From Pseudalkalibacillus sp052246725 (lineage in GTDB: Bacteria; Bacillota; Bacilli; Bacillales; Fictibacillaceae), in NCBI GenBank assembly GCA_052246725.1, contig JBQQCL010000006.1: DNA of 64,000 bases. One strand, written 5' to 3'. The translations under genes and the position numbers were made by a program. Positions within the stretch are counted from its first letter, which is position 1. Each line of letters opens with the position of its first letter. The notes beneath the pieces are model-generated. The model worked only from the letters and a program-made list of their open reading frames with translations. It searched no databases and was not told the DNA's origin. This document shows, piece by piece, positions 44,752-53,238 of the stretch.

Positions 44752-45742
44752 TAACCGGCCGTACGCGATTGGACTGGATATCGGTGGAACGAATATTACT
44801 GGAGCGATCATCAGGAACACCGGTGAAATACTTGAGAAAATTTCAATTGATACAAATCCGGAAACCATTGCTGATGAGGTTTTAGAAAGAGTCTATATGA
44901 TGATAGATGAACTTATGGCTAAGAGTGAAATACCAATAGACGAAGTAGCTGGAATAGGTGTGGCTACGGCTGGGGTTATCGACTCGAAAGAAAATGTAAT
45001 CGTTTTTGCCAATAATCTTGATTGGCAGAATGTTCAGATTGGCAGGTTGCTTGGTGATCGTTTTGCTCTCCCTATCAAGCTGACGAATGATGCAAATGCA
45101 GCCGCTATCGCAGAGTGGGTTTGGGGAGGAGGAAAAGCCTATCAAAATATGATTTATATAACTGTAAGCACTGGAATTGGTGCAGGTATCATCAGCAACG
45201 GCCGCTTGATTACGGGGTGCGATGATAGCGCTGGGGAATTCGGACACATCACGATCAACGCTGATGGGCCATTGTGTGTATGCGGAAACAAAGGATGTGT
45301 TGAACGTTATGCTTCAGGGACAGCCATTGCTGATAGGGTACAAAATCAACTTAAGGCTGAGCCGCATCGTAAAACGTTTTTCGGTTATGAAAATGAGAGG
45401 GTGGTAACTTCTAAAATAGTAGAAGAAGCAGCTGATCAAGGAGATGAGCTTGCATTGAATGCCTTTAAGGAGGCAGGCTTCTATCTTGGGATCGGAATAA
45501 CCAATCTGATCAACCTGTTCAACCCTGAGGTAATCATCCTTGGTGGTGGCGTCATGAAAGCTCAACGATTCATACTTCCTGCAATACAAGAAACGATCAA
45601 TGAAAGAGGAATATCAGCTTTAACCAAGCGTGTGCAACTATCCATTTCCTCATTGGACCAAGACGGAGGTGTTTTAGGCGGTGCCGGGCTGTTCTTCATG
45701 GACCAACCAAGTTTAACGAATAACACCGTTGATCATGGCTAA
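44744..45742 (+). CDS. ROK family sugar kinase (glucokinase type)
   Basis: A 332-aa kinase. N-terminal ATP motif GLDIGGTNITGAI, catalytic ANNLDWQN...NDANAAAIAEW, TVSTGIGAGIISNG, zinc motif CVCGNKGCVE and PEVIILGGGV are all present. There is no DNA-binding extension, unlike the regulator at 37347. ATG 44744 has GGGGG 6 bases upstream and overlaps the isomerase stop. It probably phosphorylates glucose or a related product of the operon. Confidence 0.88.
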   Translation: MNNNRPYAIGLDIGGTNITGAIIRNTGEILEKISIDTNPETIADEVLERVYMMIDELMAKSEIPIDEVAGIGVATAGVIDSKENVIVFANNLDWQNVQIGRLLGDRFALPIKLTNDANAAAIAEWVWGGGKAYQNMIYITVSTGIGAGIISNGRLITGCDDSAGEFGHITINADGPLCVCGNKGCVERYASGTAIADRVQNQLKAEPHRKTFFGYENERVVTSKIVEEAADQGDELALNAFKEAGFYLGIGITNLINLFNPEVIILGGGVMKAQRFILPAIQETINERGISALTKRVQLSISSLDQDGGVLGGAGLFFMDQPSLTNNTVDHG

Positions 45743-45746
45743 GCTG

Positions 45747-45783
45747 TAAAAAAGCCTAAAGTCTTATTGACTAGGCTTTTTTT
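45747..45783 (+). terminator. Rho-independent terminator
   Basis: AAAAAAGCCTA pairs with TAGGCTTTTTTT, closing the sugar operon. Confidence 0.9.
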
Positions 45784-45947
45784 CGTTTTAAATGGACTAA
45801 TCTTATCGTCTCTAAAAATTAATTTGATTGAACTAAATTCCAGATTGATAGTCACCTGAAATTTAGGAGAGATAAAAGTATTTAATAAAAGATGTCCCAA
45901 AAGCAAGAGAAGTCTAAAAGGTCTTTGTTGTCGGAACTGTTGTTATT

Positions 45948-46458
45948 TTAATAAACGGGTGTACAATAGCCTGAATATCTTGGGTTGTTTCCTCTAACGA
46001 TTTGCCCATAATGAAAGCGGATATTTTGAGTGACAGTCCCTTCCTTACCAGTTCCTATAATCCTATGATCAATATTTACTATCGGTTTGATCCCTATGGC
46101 TGTGCCTGTAAAAAATACTTCGTCAGCTGAGTAGAGTTCTGCTCTTACCAGACTTTGTTCAGATACAGACAAATGCAATTCGTTTTTAGCGATGTGCATG
46201 ACAGTATCGCGGGTAATACCTGGAAGTATATTATCGGAAATAGGAGGAGTGATCAATTTATTCCCTTTTACAATGAAAATGTTTTCGCCTGGTCCCTCAC
46301 TTACATTTCCTTTTTCCGTTAATAAAATAGCTTCATCCATTCCAAAAAGCTCTGATCCCCTCGATGCATCCCATTCCATAATTCAAACCCTTATTTCTTA
46401 CACTGACCGAAGCTTCCGATTCATCCAGAATTTTTCCCTGGTCAAAAACATACCTCAT
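45948..46458 (-). pseudogene. ilvE: Branched-chain aminotransferase (ilvE) with internal deletion
   Basis: Read on the - strand from ATG 46458 (GGAGGGAGG upstream), it starts like IlvE: MRYVFDQGKILDESEAS, NKGLNYGMG and CIEGIRAF. It then hits a stop near 46338. A second frame supplies the C-terminal third: GMDEAILLTEKGNVSEGPGE, NIFIVKG, LPGITRDTV and EVFFTGTAIGI, to 45948. About 120-140 codons between the two parts are missing, including the PLP-binding lysine region. A deletion with a frameshift explains it, so no active enzyme is expected. Confidence 0.8.
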
Positions 46459-46674
46459 ACCCTCCCTCCTTCTCAAATAGCATGATATTAATTATATTAC
46501 TGAGATTACCTAAACATAACTCCTTCCTGTTATCTGTTGCCTTCCAGTGATATGGAATAAAACTTCTGTATGGTTTTTGGGCTCATTTTCTTTCAGCACC
46601 CCTCTATCAGTACAAGCGCATCATCTGATAGTTTAATAGGATAGAGTATTACGCTTTTTTGGAGGTGATACTCT

Positions 46675-46851
46675 ATGAATTTGTTTCGATGGTGTCCATA
46701 CCATGTAATGTGTCCGCCTTACGAATTGAATGGAAAATGTCCGATATGCAAGCAAGGCGGTGAGTTTTTGCAATGGGATTCTGATGAGCGGATTCCACCC
46801 TATGAACGGAATGTGGAAAAGAAGCGGGATCCACGTGAATATAAGGAATAA
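46675..46851 (+). CDS. Small Cys-rich protein (58 aa), putative zinc-binding
   Basis: ATG 46675 follows GGAGGTGAT with ideal spacing and gives 58 residues. Cysteines are spaced CPYHVMCPPYELNGKCPICK, a likely zinc-ribbon-like knuckle. The rest is acidic, then basic (NVEKKRDPREYKE). The strong SD and ordered cysteines argue for a real gene despite its size. The family is not known to me. It precedes an XRE regulator on the same strand. Confidence 0.6.
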   Translation: MNLFRWCPYHVMCPPYELNGKCPICKQGGEFLQWDSDERIPPYERNVEKKRDPREYKE

Positions 46852-47083
46852 TACGTTATTTTATATCCATACTTTTTCAATCTTACGGAACTCTGTCCTG
46901 ATGAGGGGGAGGGTTCTTTATTATTTTATGACTGACTTTTCATGGTTCTTAAGAATGATGATACCAAGGTTTAGAGGGACGCAACTAAAGGTTGCAGGGC
47001 TACCGCAACGATTATTATCTTTACATATCGCAGCCCATTTCAACATAATGGATGATAGATTACAGGGAAAGCGAGTTGGAGAA

Positions 47084-47536
47084 ATGGCTTTTGGTGAAAA
47101 GTTGAAACAAGAGAGAAAAAAGAATGGATGGTCTCAGGAAGAATTAGCGGAAAAGCTTTTTGTGAGTCGGCAATCTGTTTCGAAGTGGGAAAATGGTCAG
47201 AACTATCCAAGTATCGAAATCATTATCAAGGTAAGTGATCTCTTCAGCGTCACCATTGATGAATTATTGAGGAGTGATGAGGATTTGAAAGAGAAGGTCA
47301 TTGAGGATAGCAGACAATTGGCGTACCCGACATTGAAGTACATGTTTGACGTTGTTTTTTTATTAGGGGCTGTATTTTTGGCGATAAAATTAGGGTTGCT
47401 CATGTTGAACAAATTCACCCCTTTAGACGTCCCTTTGTATGGAGGCTCATTCATTTGGAATTTCGGCTCCTTGATTTTGATGCTCGTTGGGGGAATCGGC
47501 TCCGGAATTGTAAAAGATAAATATAAAGAAGAGTGA
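47084..47536 (+). CDS. XRE family regulator with C-terminal membrane helices
   Basis: A 150-aa protein. The N-terminal XRE helix-turn-helix is KLKQERKKNGWSQEELAEKL, followed by FVSRQSVSKWENGQNYPSIE. Two hydrophobic segments follow (FDVVFLLGAVFLAIKLGLLML; FIWNFGSLILMLVGGIGSGI), so it is probably membrane-anchored. ATG 47084 is chosen because family members start at the HTH; the open frame extends upstream to 46730 without family-like sequence and overlaps the 58-aa gene. Confidence 0.75.
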   Translation: MAFGEKLKQERKKNGWSQEELAEKLFVSRQSVSKWENGQNYPSIEIIIKVSDLFSVTIDELLRSDEDLKEKVIEDSRQLAYPTLKYMFDVVFLLGAVFLAIKLGLLMLNKFTPLDVPLYGGSFIWNFGSLILMLVGGIGSGIVKDKYKEE

Positions 47537-47659
47537 ACTACGCGCGGATTTAGCCGACGAAATATCAGCGGTGAAAGTCGATATGGACGGAGGGTATACT
47601 TTATTCATTTCCCGGGTTGAAGTATTGTCGGAAAATTGATACTATAGCTATTAATCGAT

Positions 47660-47765
47660 AGGCTATGTGTAACTGGCGAACACGGATTACCGTGAGGGAG
47701 CACATAGTGACGTTTAGCCGTTCGCCTGGGCAGAGGTAAGGGATATTGATCCCTTGCCTCTTTAT
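47660..47765 (+). promoter_or_regulatory. ZTP (pfl) riboswitch with terminator
   Basis: CTATGTG (47663) pairs with CACATAG (47701). Between and after them lie the conserved ZTP blocks: AACTGGCG near 47671, GGGAGCAC near 47695 and the 3' CCGTTCGCCTGGGCA near 47718-47732. A terminator stem AGAGGTAAGGGAT/ATCCCTTGCCTCT (47732-47761) follows directly. ZMP/ZTP, which signals low 10-formyl-THF, would turn on the downstream gene by preventing terminator folding. Confidence 0.88.
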
Positions 47766-47904
47766 GTTTATAGGAGGGATGTTCATCAAGAAACCACCGT
47801 CATAAAACGAGCAATCAGGTTCCCTTAAAGGCATACAATCCGGTTCTTATGATGTAGAGATGAAAGGTCAATAATCTTTTAACTATAAAAAAGGAGACGA
47901 TCCA

Positions 47905-49104
47905 ATGAGCTTACTGACATTAGAGAAAGTCAAAACGATCATGACGCTAAATGGGATTGCAGCAAGCGGACTGAATGTATTCAATAAAGAGGATTATACG
48001 ATAAACAGCGAAAGTGAAGATCCTGACGGCATTGTTGTGCGCAGTTATGATATGCATTCCTTGGAATTCGGCAATAACCTGAAGGCCATTGCTCGTGCGG
48101 GAGCAGGAGTCAACAACATCCCTGTTGATACGTGTACGGAACGAGGCATCGTTGTTTTCAATACTCCAGGAGCGAATGCGAATGCGGTCAAAGAGCTTGT
48201 GCTAACTTCATTGATGGCTTCATCCCGCAATCTTTTTACCGGTATAAACTGGGTGAAATCACTGGAAGGTGAAGGGGAACGAATCCCTGAACTTGTGGAA
48301 GCGGGGAAAAAACAATTCGTCGGTAATGAAATAAAGGGAAAGACACTCGGTGTGATTGGTCTGGGAGCAGTCGGTGCGCATGTTGCGAATGATGCGCTCG
48401 ATTTGGACATGGACGTGCTCGGGTTCGATCCATTCCTTTCTGTCGATACTGCTCTGAGCTTGTCCCGGAAAGTCCAACGGGCGATGACCATTGAACAGCT
48501 GTTTGCTGAATCGGATTATATCACGGTGCACGTCCCGTTAACGCCTGATACGAAAGGGATGTTCAATAAAGAGACCTTTGGCATCATGAAGAATGGCGCC
48601 CATATCCTGAACTTTTCCAGGGGTGAACTTGTGGATGATGAGGACATGGCAGTGGCACTTGAAGATGGAAAAATAGGAAAATACATTACAGACTTTCCAA
48701 ATGAACGATTGATCAATGTGGAAAATGTCATTTCCATCCCTCATCTTGGCGCTTCTACGAAAGAATCGGAGGAAAACTGTGCCGTCATGGCTGCCCGTCA
48801 AATGAAGAATTATTTAGAGACAGGAAACATCAAGAATTCGGTCAACTTCCCGAACGCTTCTCTTCCGTATACGGGAAAACCGCGGATCGCCGGATTCCAC
48901 AAAAACGTTCCGAACATGGTTGGCCAGATGACGACCGCTCTCTCAAACTATAACTTGAACATTGCCGACATGGTGAACAGAAGCCGAGGGGATTATGCGT
49001 ATACGATGATCGACATCGACAATCAAGTGAATGGAGATGACATCATCGGTTTGGAAGAAGAGATCAAACAGATTGAGGGCATCGTAACCGTACGTGTCAT
49101 TTAA
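47905..49104 (+). CDS. serA: D-3-phosphoglycerate dehydrogenase
   Basis: A 399-aa short-form SerA, the first step of serine synthesis, oxidising 3-phosphoglycerate with NAD. NAD motif TLGVIGLGAVGAHVA, then HVPLTPDTKGM, SRGELVDDEDM and catalytic His in SIPHLGAST. A C-terminal ACT domain (about 320-399, NMVGQMTTALSNYNLNIAD) suggests serine feedback. AAAGGAG precedes the ATG. It lies downstream of the ZTP riboswitch, which links serine/glycine one-carbon supply to purine-synthesis state. Confidence 0.92.
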   Translation: MSLLTLEKVKTIMTLNGIAASGLNVFNKEDYTINSESEDPDGIVVRSYDMHSLEFGNNLKAIARAGAGVNNIPVDTCTERGIVVFNTPGANANAVKELVLTSLMASSRNLFTGINWVKSLEGEGERIPELVEAGKKQFVGNEIKGKTLGVIGLGAVGAHVANDALDLDMDVLGFDPFLSVDTALSLSRKVQRAMTIEQLFAESDYITVHVPLTPDTKGMFNKETFGIMKNGAHILNFSRGELVDDEDMAVALEDGKIGKYITDFPNERLINVENVISIPHLGASTKESEENCAVMAARQMKNYLETGNIKNSVNFPNASLPYTGKPRIAGFHKNVPNMVGQMTTALSNYNLNIADMVNRSRGDYAYTMIDIDNQVNGDDIIGLEEEIKQIEGIVTVRVI

Positions 49105-49120
49105 AAGTAAATAAAACAAG

Positions 49121-49152
49121 AAAAACACCACTATGCTGAAGTGGTGTTTTTC
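49121..49152. terminator. Rho-independent terminator
   Basis: AAAAACACCAC pairs with GTGGTGTTTTT, with A and T runs on both sides, after serA. Confidence 0.9.
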
Positions 49153-49252
49153 TTTCTCTATGTTCGGGTTCTTCGATGAGAGATTGCTGCATAAGGTGAT
49201 CGCTTTCTTACTGAAAAATTGGGCAGTTATCTGGTAAACTTAGTTCTGTTTT

Positions 49253-49317
49253 TTGTTGCAAATGCAACAAATTTAAGTTAAATTCAATATAGACCATTTT
49301 TATTGCATTTGCAACAA
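49253..49317. promoter_or_regulatory. Paired MarR operator sites
   Basis: TTGTTGCAAATGCAACAA (49253-49270) has 8-bp palindromic arms. A second copy with one arm mismatch, TTATTGCATTTGCAACAA, lies at 49300-49317, 47 bp apart start to start. They flank the likely promoter of the marR-paiAB operon and probably bind the MarR protein itself. Confidence 0.75.
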
Positions 49318-49340
49318 AAATATGAGCTTAGGAGTTGATT

Positions 49341-49793
49341 ATGATCGAAATTCTTCGTGAAATCGGAATGATAGCAAGGGCATTAGATTCCATAAGCAAT
49401 ATAGAATTTAAAGAATATGACCTTACAAAAGGGCAGTATCTGTACCTTGTGAGAATATGTGAAAACCCAGGAATCATTCAAGAAAAGTTAGCTGAGATGA
49501 TCAAAGTAGACCGGACCACAGCAGCTCGTGCTATTAAAAAACTTGAAATGAATGGTTTTATTGAAAAGAAAGAAGATCATCAAAACAAGAAAATCAAAAA
49601 ACTCTTTCCAACAGAGAAAGGGAACAATGTTTACCCATTTATAAAAAGAGAAAATGAGTATGCGAATAATGTGGCATTAGAGGGATTTTCTGAAAGTGAA
49701 GCAGAAGCCATGTTCAATCTTCTTCAAAGAGTTAGGAAAAACATAGAAAAAGACTGGGAGTTTGTAAAAAAGGGAAACAAGAGAAGTTATTGA
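49341..49793 (+). CDS. MarR family transcriptional regulator
   Basis: A 150-aa winged-helix regulator: LTKGQYLYLVRICENPG, IQEKLAEMIKVDRTTAARAI and the wing EKKEDHQNKKIKKLFP. ATG 49341 follows TTAGGAG. Palindromic operators lie directly upstream, which fits autoregulation. It precedes paiA and paiB and probably controls them; the inducer is unknown. Confidence 0.85.
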   Translation: MIEILREIGMIARALDSISNIEFKEYDLTKGQYLYLVRICENPGIIQEKLAEMIKVDRTTAARAIKKLEMNGFIEKKEDHQNKKIKKLFPTEKGNNVYPFIKRENEYANNVALEGFSESEAEAMFNLLQRVRKNIEKDWEFVKKGNKRSY

Positions 49794-49818
49794 TCATATA
49801 GAGGAGCGACATATTCAA

Positions 49819-50337
49819 ATGACTATACATCTAAAGAAGTGTACCGTTGAAGATTCACGCAAACTTCAAGAAATTAGTTATGAAACATTTAAAGAGACAT
49901 TTAAGCATGAGAATTCACCAGAAATTATGAATGCTTATTTGGAAAAGGCATTTAACTTAAATCAGGTAGAAATAGAATTATCCAACATTTCTTCGGAATT
50001 CTATTTTGTTTATCTTAATCGTGAAATCGCTGGATATTTAAAGGTCAATACCAATGATGCTCAATCTGAAGAAATGGATGATGACTCACTTGAAATCGAG
50101 AGGATTTATATCATAAACAAATTTCAAAAACATGGGCTTGGCAAATATCTGCTGAATAAAGCTATGGAAATTGCGAGGGAACGTTACAAAAAGAGCATCT
50201 GGCTAGGCGTATGGGAGAAAAATGAAAATGCGATTGCCTTTTACAAGAAAATGGGGTTTGTTCAAATTGGATCCCACTCTTTTTATATGGGGGATGACGA
50301 ACAAACCGACTTTATCATGACCAAAATTCTCAAATAA
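49819..50337 (+). CDS. paiA: PaiA-type polyamine N-acetyltransferase
   Basis: A 172-aa GNAT protein matching PaiA in length and partner: YETFKETFKHENSPE, then motif A in IERIYIINKFQKHGLGKYLLN and WLGVWEKNENAIAFYKKMGF. PaiA acetylates spermine and spermidine in B. subtilis. AGGAG precedes the ATG. It is followed by paiB at 21 bp, so the assignment rests on both sequence and pairing. Confidence 0.85.
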   Translation: MTIHLKKCTVEDSRKLQEISYETFKETFKHENSPEIMNAYLEKAFNLNQVEIELSNISSEFYFVYLNREIAGYLKVNTNDAQSEEMDDDSLEIERIYIINKFQKHGLGKYLLNKAMEIARERYKKSIWLGVWEKNENAIAFYKKMGFVQIGSHSFYMGDDEQTDFIMTKILK

Positions 50338-50358
50338 CCTTTTGAAAGGTGGATGATC

Positions 50359-50982
50359 ATGTATATCCCTAAGCATTTTAAAGTCACAAACTTTGATGAA
50401 ATCAGAGAATTTATTCAGAATAATTCTTTTGGTACGATTGTTACGACAAAACAAGGAAAACCGATTGCTACACATATGCCTTTGGAGTTACATAAACAAG
50501 GAGAAGATTATTATATTACTGGACATATGGCTTATGCAAACCCTCAATGGAAAACGTTCGAGGAAGATAATGATAACGTCCTTGTTATGTATCAAGGTCC
50601 ACATGCTTACATCTCGTCATCCTGGTACAAATCTGAAAATGTACCAACATGGAATTATCAATCAGTCCATGTATATGGAACAGCTAATATAATGAGTGAA
50701 CAAGAATTGCAAGAAGATCTTATACTACTATTGCGAAAATATGAACGAAATCGGAAAAATGCAGCTTTATGGGAAAACCTTTCTCCAGAAACTAGAAAAC
50801 AAATCAAAGGTATTGTTGGATTTAAAGTTAAAGTTCAAGAAGTTCAAGCTGCTTATAAATTAAGTCAAAATCGAAATGAGGAGGACTATTACAACATCAT
50901 TGATAAATTAAAGGAGGAAAAAGATTCAAATTCTCAACAATTAGCAGAAGTGATGAAAACTAGAGAGACTAGACGGCAGTAG
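50359..50982 (+). CDS. paiB: PaiB-type FMN-binding regulatory protein
   Basis: A 207-aa protein of the PaiB family, with a split-barrel flavin-binding fold. Conserved parts are YIPKHFKV, SFGTIVTTKQGKPIATHMPL, VMYQGPHAYISSSWY and PTWNYQSVHVYG. ATG 50359 follows AAAGGTGG; ATG 50353 is in the spacer. PaiAB represses sporulation and degradative enzyme genes in B. subtilis. Confidence 0.88.
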   Translation: MYIPKHFKVTNFDEIREFIQNNSFGTIVTTKQGKPIATHMPLELHKQGEDYYITGHMAYANPQWKTFEEDNDNVLVMYQGPHAYISSSWYKSENVPTWNYQSVHVYGTANIMSEQELQEDLILLLRKYERNRKNAALWENLSPETRKQIKGIVGFKVKVQEVQAAYKLSQNRNEEDYYNIIDKLKEEKDSNSQQLAEVMKTRETRRQ

Positions 50983-51098
50983 ACTTATGCTATAAAAGGA
51001 TTCCGCCTCTTTTTGCTTAATATCTAACTATTGGGCAAGGTTATGGAAGAGTGCGGTACCATAATACGTATTTCTGTTATTGTAAAAGTTCGGAAGAT

Positions 51099-51148
51099 AA
51101 AATCAAGCCAGCTATTCTATTCATTAGAACAAGCTGGCTTGATTTTTT
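51099..51148. terminator. Bidirectional terminator between convergent genes
   Basis: AATCAAGCCAGCT pairs with AGCTGGCTTGATT, with T and A runs on both sides. It serves paiB (+) and the HxlR gene (-). Confidence 0.88.
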
Positions 51149-51477
51149 CATTTATCCTTTTCCCATCTTTGTCTCCAATTGCGCATTTCGATCAATACGC
51201 TTTGAAAATCTTTCCCTTTTGTAGTTAAAGAGTATTCCACTGTAACAGGAACGGTCGGAAACACTTTGCGTTGAATCATACCATTCTGTTCCAGATGGCG
51301 CAGGGTATCGGTTAACGATTTTGTATTAATATTATCCAGACTCCTCCGTAATTCATTAAATCTTTGAGAGTCTTTATACAATTCTGCAAGGACCAAAAAA
51401 GCCCATTTCCCACCTAAAATTTGTAATACATCGCCAACCGCAAACCAACATTTCTTTTCATCTGGAGATGTTTTCAT
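51148..51477 (-). CDS. HxlR family transcriptional regulator
   Basis: A 109-aa winged-helix protein: the HxlR signature ILGGKWAFLVLAELYKDSQR, then FNELRRSLDNINTKSLTDTL and RHLEQNGMIQRKV. An early Cys (KKCWFAV) matches redox- or electrophile-sensing members. The ATG at 51477 follows GGGAGGGA; longer frames to 51528 lack it. It is divergent from the MFS efflux gene, which it probably controls from the shared intergenic region. Confidence 0.88.
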   Translation of the reverse strand: MKTSPDEKKCWFAVGDVLQILGGKWAFLVLAELYKDSQRFNELRRSLDNINTKSLTDTLRHLEQNGMIQRKVFPTVPVTVEYSLTTKGKDFQSVLIEMRNWRQRWEKDK

Positions 51478-51624
51478 AAAGATTCCCTCCCGCTTTAAAA
51501 AATAAAGTAAGTTTAATTTATGAAACAATATATAAAATAATTGCCTCCTTTAAATGATACACTTACCAGATTACAATAACAATGAACCCGCCTTATACAA
51601 ATAAAAAAAGGAGAGAAAAATAAG

Positions 51625-53067
51625 ATGTCCAATTCCACATCTATAGATCAACAATCAACGATTCAGTCTATTCTAGGACCATTAATAGTAATTGTACTTG
51701 GGATGTTTATGGTTGTTCTGGATGCCACAGCTTTGAATGTAATGGTTCCAAGCTTGGTTTCAGATTTTACAAGTTCATACACCACGGTCCAGTGGACCAT
51801 AACTGCTTATACGCTTGCCCAAGCTGCTGTGGTTCCCATTGCAGGTTGGATGACTGATCGCTTTGGAACCAAGCAGATTTTCCTCATCAGTATTGCCCTG
51901 TTTACAATAGGTTCTCTATTATGTGCATTATCAGTTACTATCGAGCAATTGATTTGGTTTCGTACTGTTCAGGGGATAGGGGGCGGAATGGTATTGCCTG
52001 TCGCATTCGCTTTCACTTATCGGATCGCTCCTCCGGATAAACAGGGTGCTGTTATGGGCATCGTTACAGCCCCTATGTTACTGGCTCCTGCTTTAGGACC
52101 AGTGGTGTCTGGCTGGATGATCGACTTCATCACTTGGCATTGGGTGTTTCTTATCAATATTCCAATAGGGATCCTTGCTGTGTGGATCGGAATTTATAAG
52201 TTACCAAAAACGATGGAGCATAACGCGACTCCCCTTGATAGGTTGGGGATGGTTCTTTCTCCAATCGCTTTTGCAGGGCTGTGTTTTGGCATCAATCAAG
52301 GGGTGAACAATAGGGGATCTACTTCTACCATTACGGGCCTTTTGGTTGGGGGAGTCGCTCTGATTCTGTTTGTCTTCGTTCAATTAAGACGTAAACATCC
52401 ATTGCTTGATTTGCGAGTGTTCCGTTCGTCCAATTTTACACAGGGGATCCTGGTCCAGTGGGTCGCTTTTCTCGCTCTTTATGGTAGTTCGTTTCTTATT
52501 CCTCAGTTTTTACAAAATGCAAAAGGGTTTACCGCGTTCGAAACGGGGCTCACCATGGCAACAGAAGCAATAACTTCAGCACTTGTCATTACGATTGCCA
52601 GTCGTTTATTTGACAAATTCGGGGCTCGGCCTCTCGCAATTTTAGGTATGGTCTCAGTAGCCATATCCGCCTGGATATTCACTTTTACCACACCGGAAGA
52701 CGGTATTGGGAAGATCATAATTGCTTTGATTCTGCTTGGAACTGGGGTAGGGCTAACGATGATGCCAATCAATACTCATTTATTTCAAAGTGCTCCTAAA
52801 AAGTTATCAGGTCGTATTTCAGCATTAACAGGTGCAATGCAGCAGGTCATGTCATCATTCGCAGTGGCAGGTTCAGCAACCCTTCTAATGACAAATCTAT
52901 CAAAGCATTTGAATACCGGCACCCCCAAACTGGAAGCATGGTCTTTGGCTTTTGGGAATACATTTATGTTCATAATGTCGTTAGCGATTACTGCAACAAT
53001 ACTTTCGATGTTTATTCGCATACCACAACCATTATCGGAATCGCGTAGAGAGGTGAGTGGATCTTAA
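51625..53067 (+). CDS. DHA2-type MFS drug efflux pump (14 helices)
   Basis: A 480-aa transporter of the EmrB/QacA type: VVLDATALNVMVPSLV at helix 1, WMTDRFGTKQIFL, and the DHA2 motif C, LLAPALGPVVSGWMID. GGAGAG precedes the ATG. The divergent HxlR regulator implies substrate-induced efflux of a toxic compound. The substrate is unknown. Confidence 0.88.
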   Translation: MSNSTSIDQQSTIQSILGPLIVIVLGMFMVVLDATALNVMVPSLVSDFTSSYTTVQWTITAYTLAQAAVVPIAGWMTDRFGTKQIFLISIALFTIGSLLCALSVTIEQLIWFRTVQGIGGGMVLPVAFAFTYRIAPPDKQGAVMGIVTAPMLLAPALGPVVSGWMIDFITWHWVFLINIPIGILAVWIGIYKLPKTMEHNATPLDRLGMVLSPIAFAGLCFGINQGVNNRGSTSTITGLLVGGVALILFVFVQLRRKHPLLDLRVFRSSNFTQGILVQWVAFLALYGSSFLIPQFLQNAKGFTAFETGLTMATEAITSALVITIASRLFDKFGARPLAILGMVSVAISAWIFTFTTPEDGIGKIIIALILLGTGVGLTMMPINTHLFQSAPKKLSGRISALTGAMQQVMSSFAVAGSATLLMTNLSKHLNTGTPKLEAWSLAFGNTFMFIMSLAITATILSMFIRIPQPLSESRREVSGS

Positions 53068-53094
53068 TAAATCAAATACGGTAAAGTAGCAACT

Positions 53095-53134
53095 AGCACT
53101 GGTTTTTTATTAAAAATAACACAGTGCTTTTTTA
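53095..53134 (+). terminator. Rho-independent terminator
   Basis: AGCACTG and CAGTGCT form a stem with a long A/T loop and a T7 tail, after the efflux gene. Confidence 0.75.
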
Positions 53135-53238
53135 TGGTAACTTTGTTTTCTAGTCATTATTTATATATATAAATGCTTATGTATATTTTAAAATAAATAC
53201 TAAGATAGGAAGAAACAATTCTGGAGGAGGTCGGATAA

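Noticed and set aside
46730..47083. N-terminal extension of the XRE regulator
   Set aside because: Overlaps the 58-aa gene, lacks an SD and reads as non-family sequence; family members start at the helix-turn-helix.
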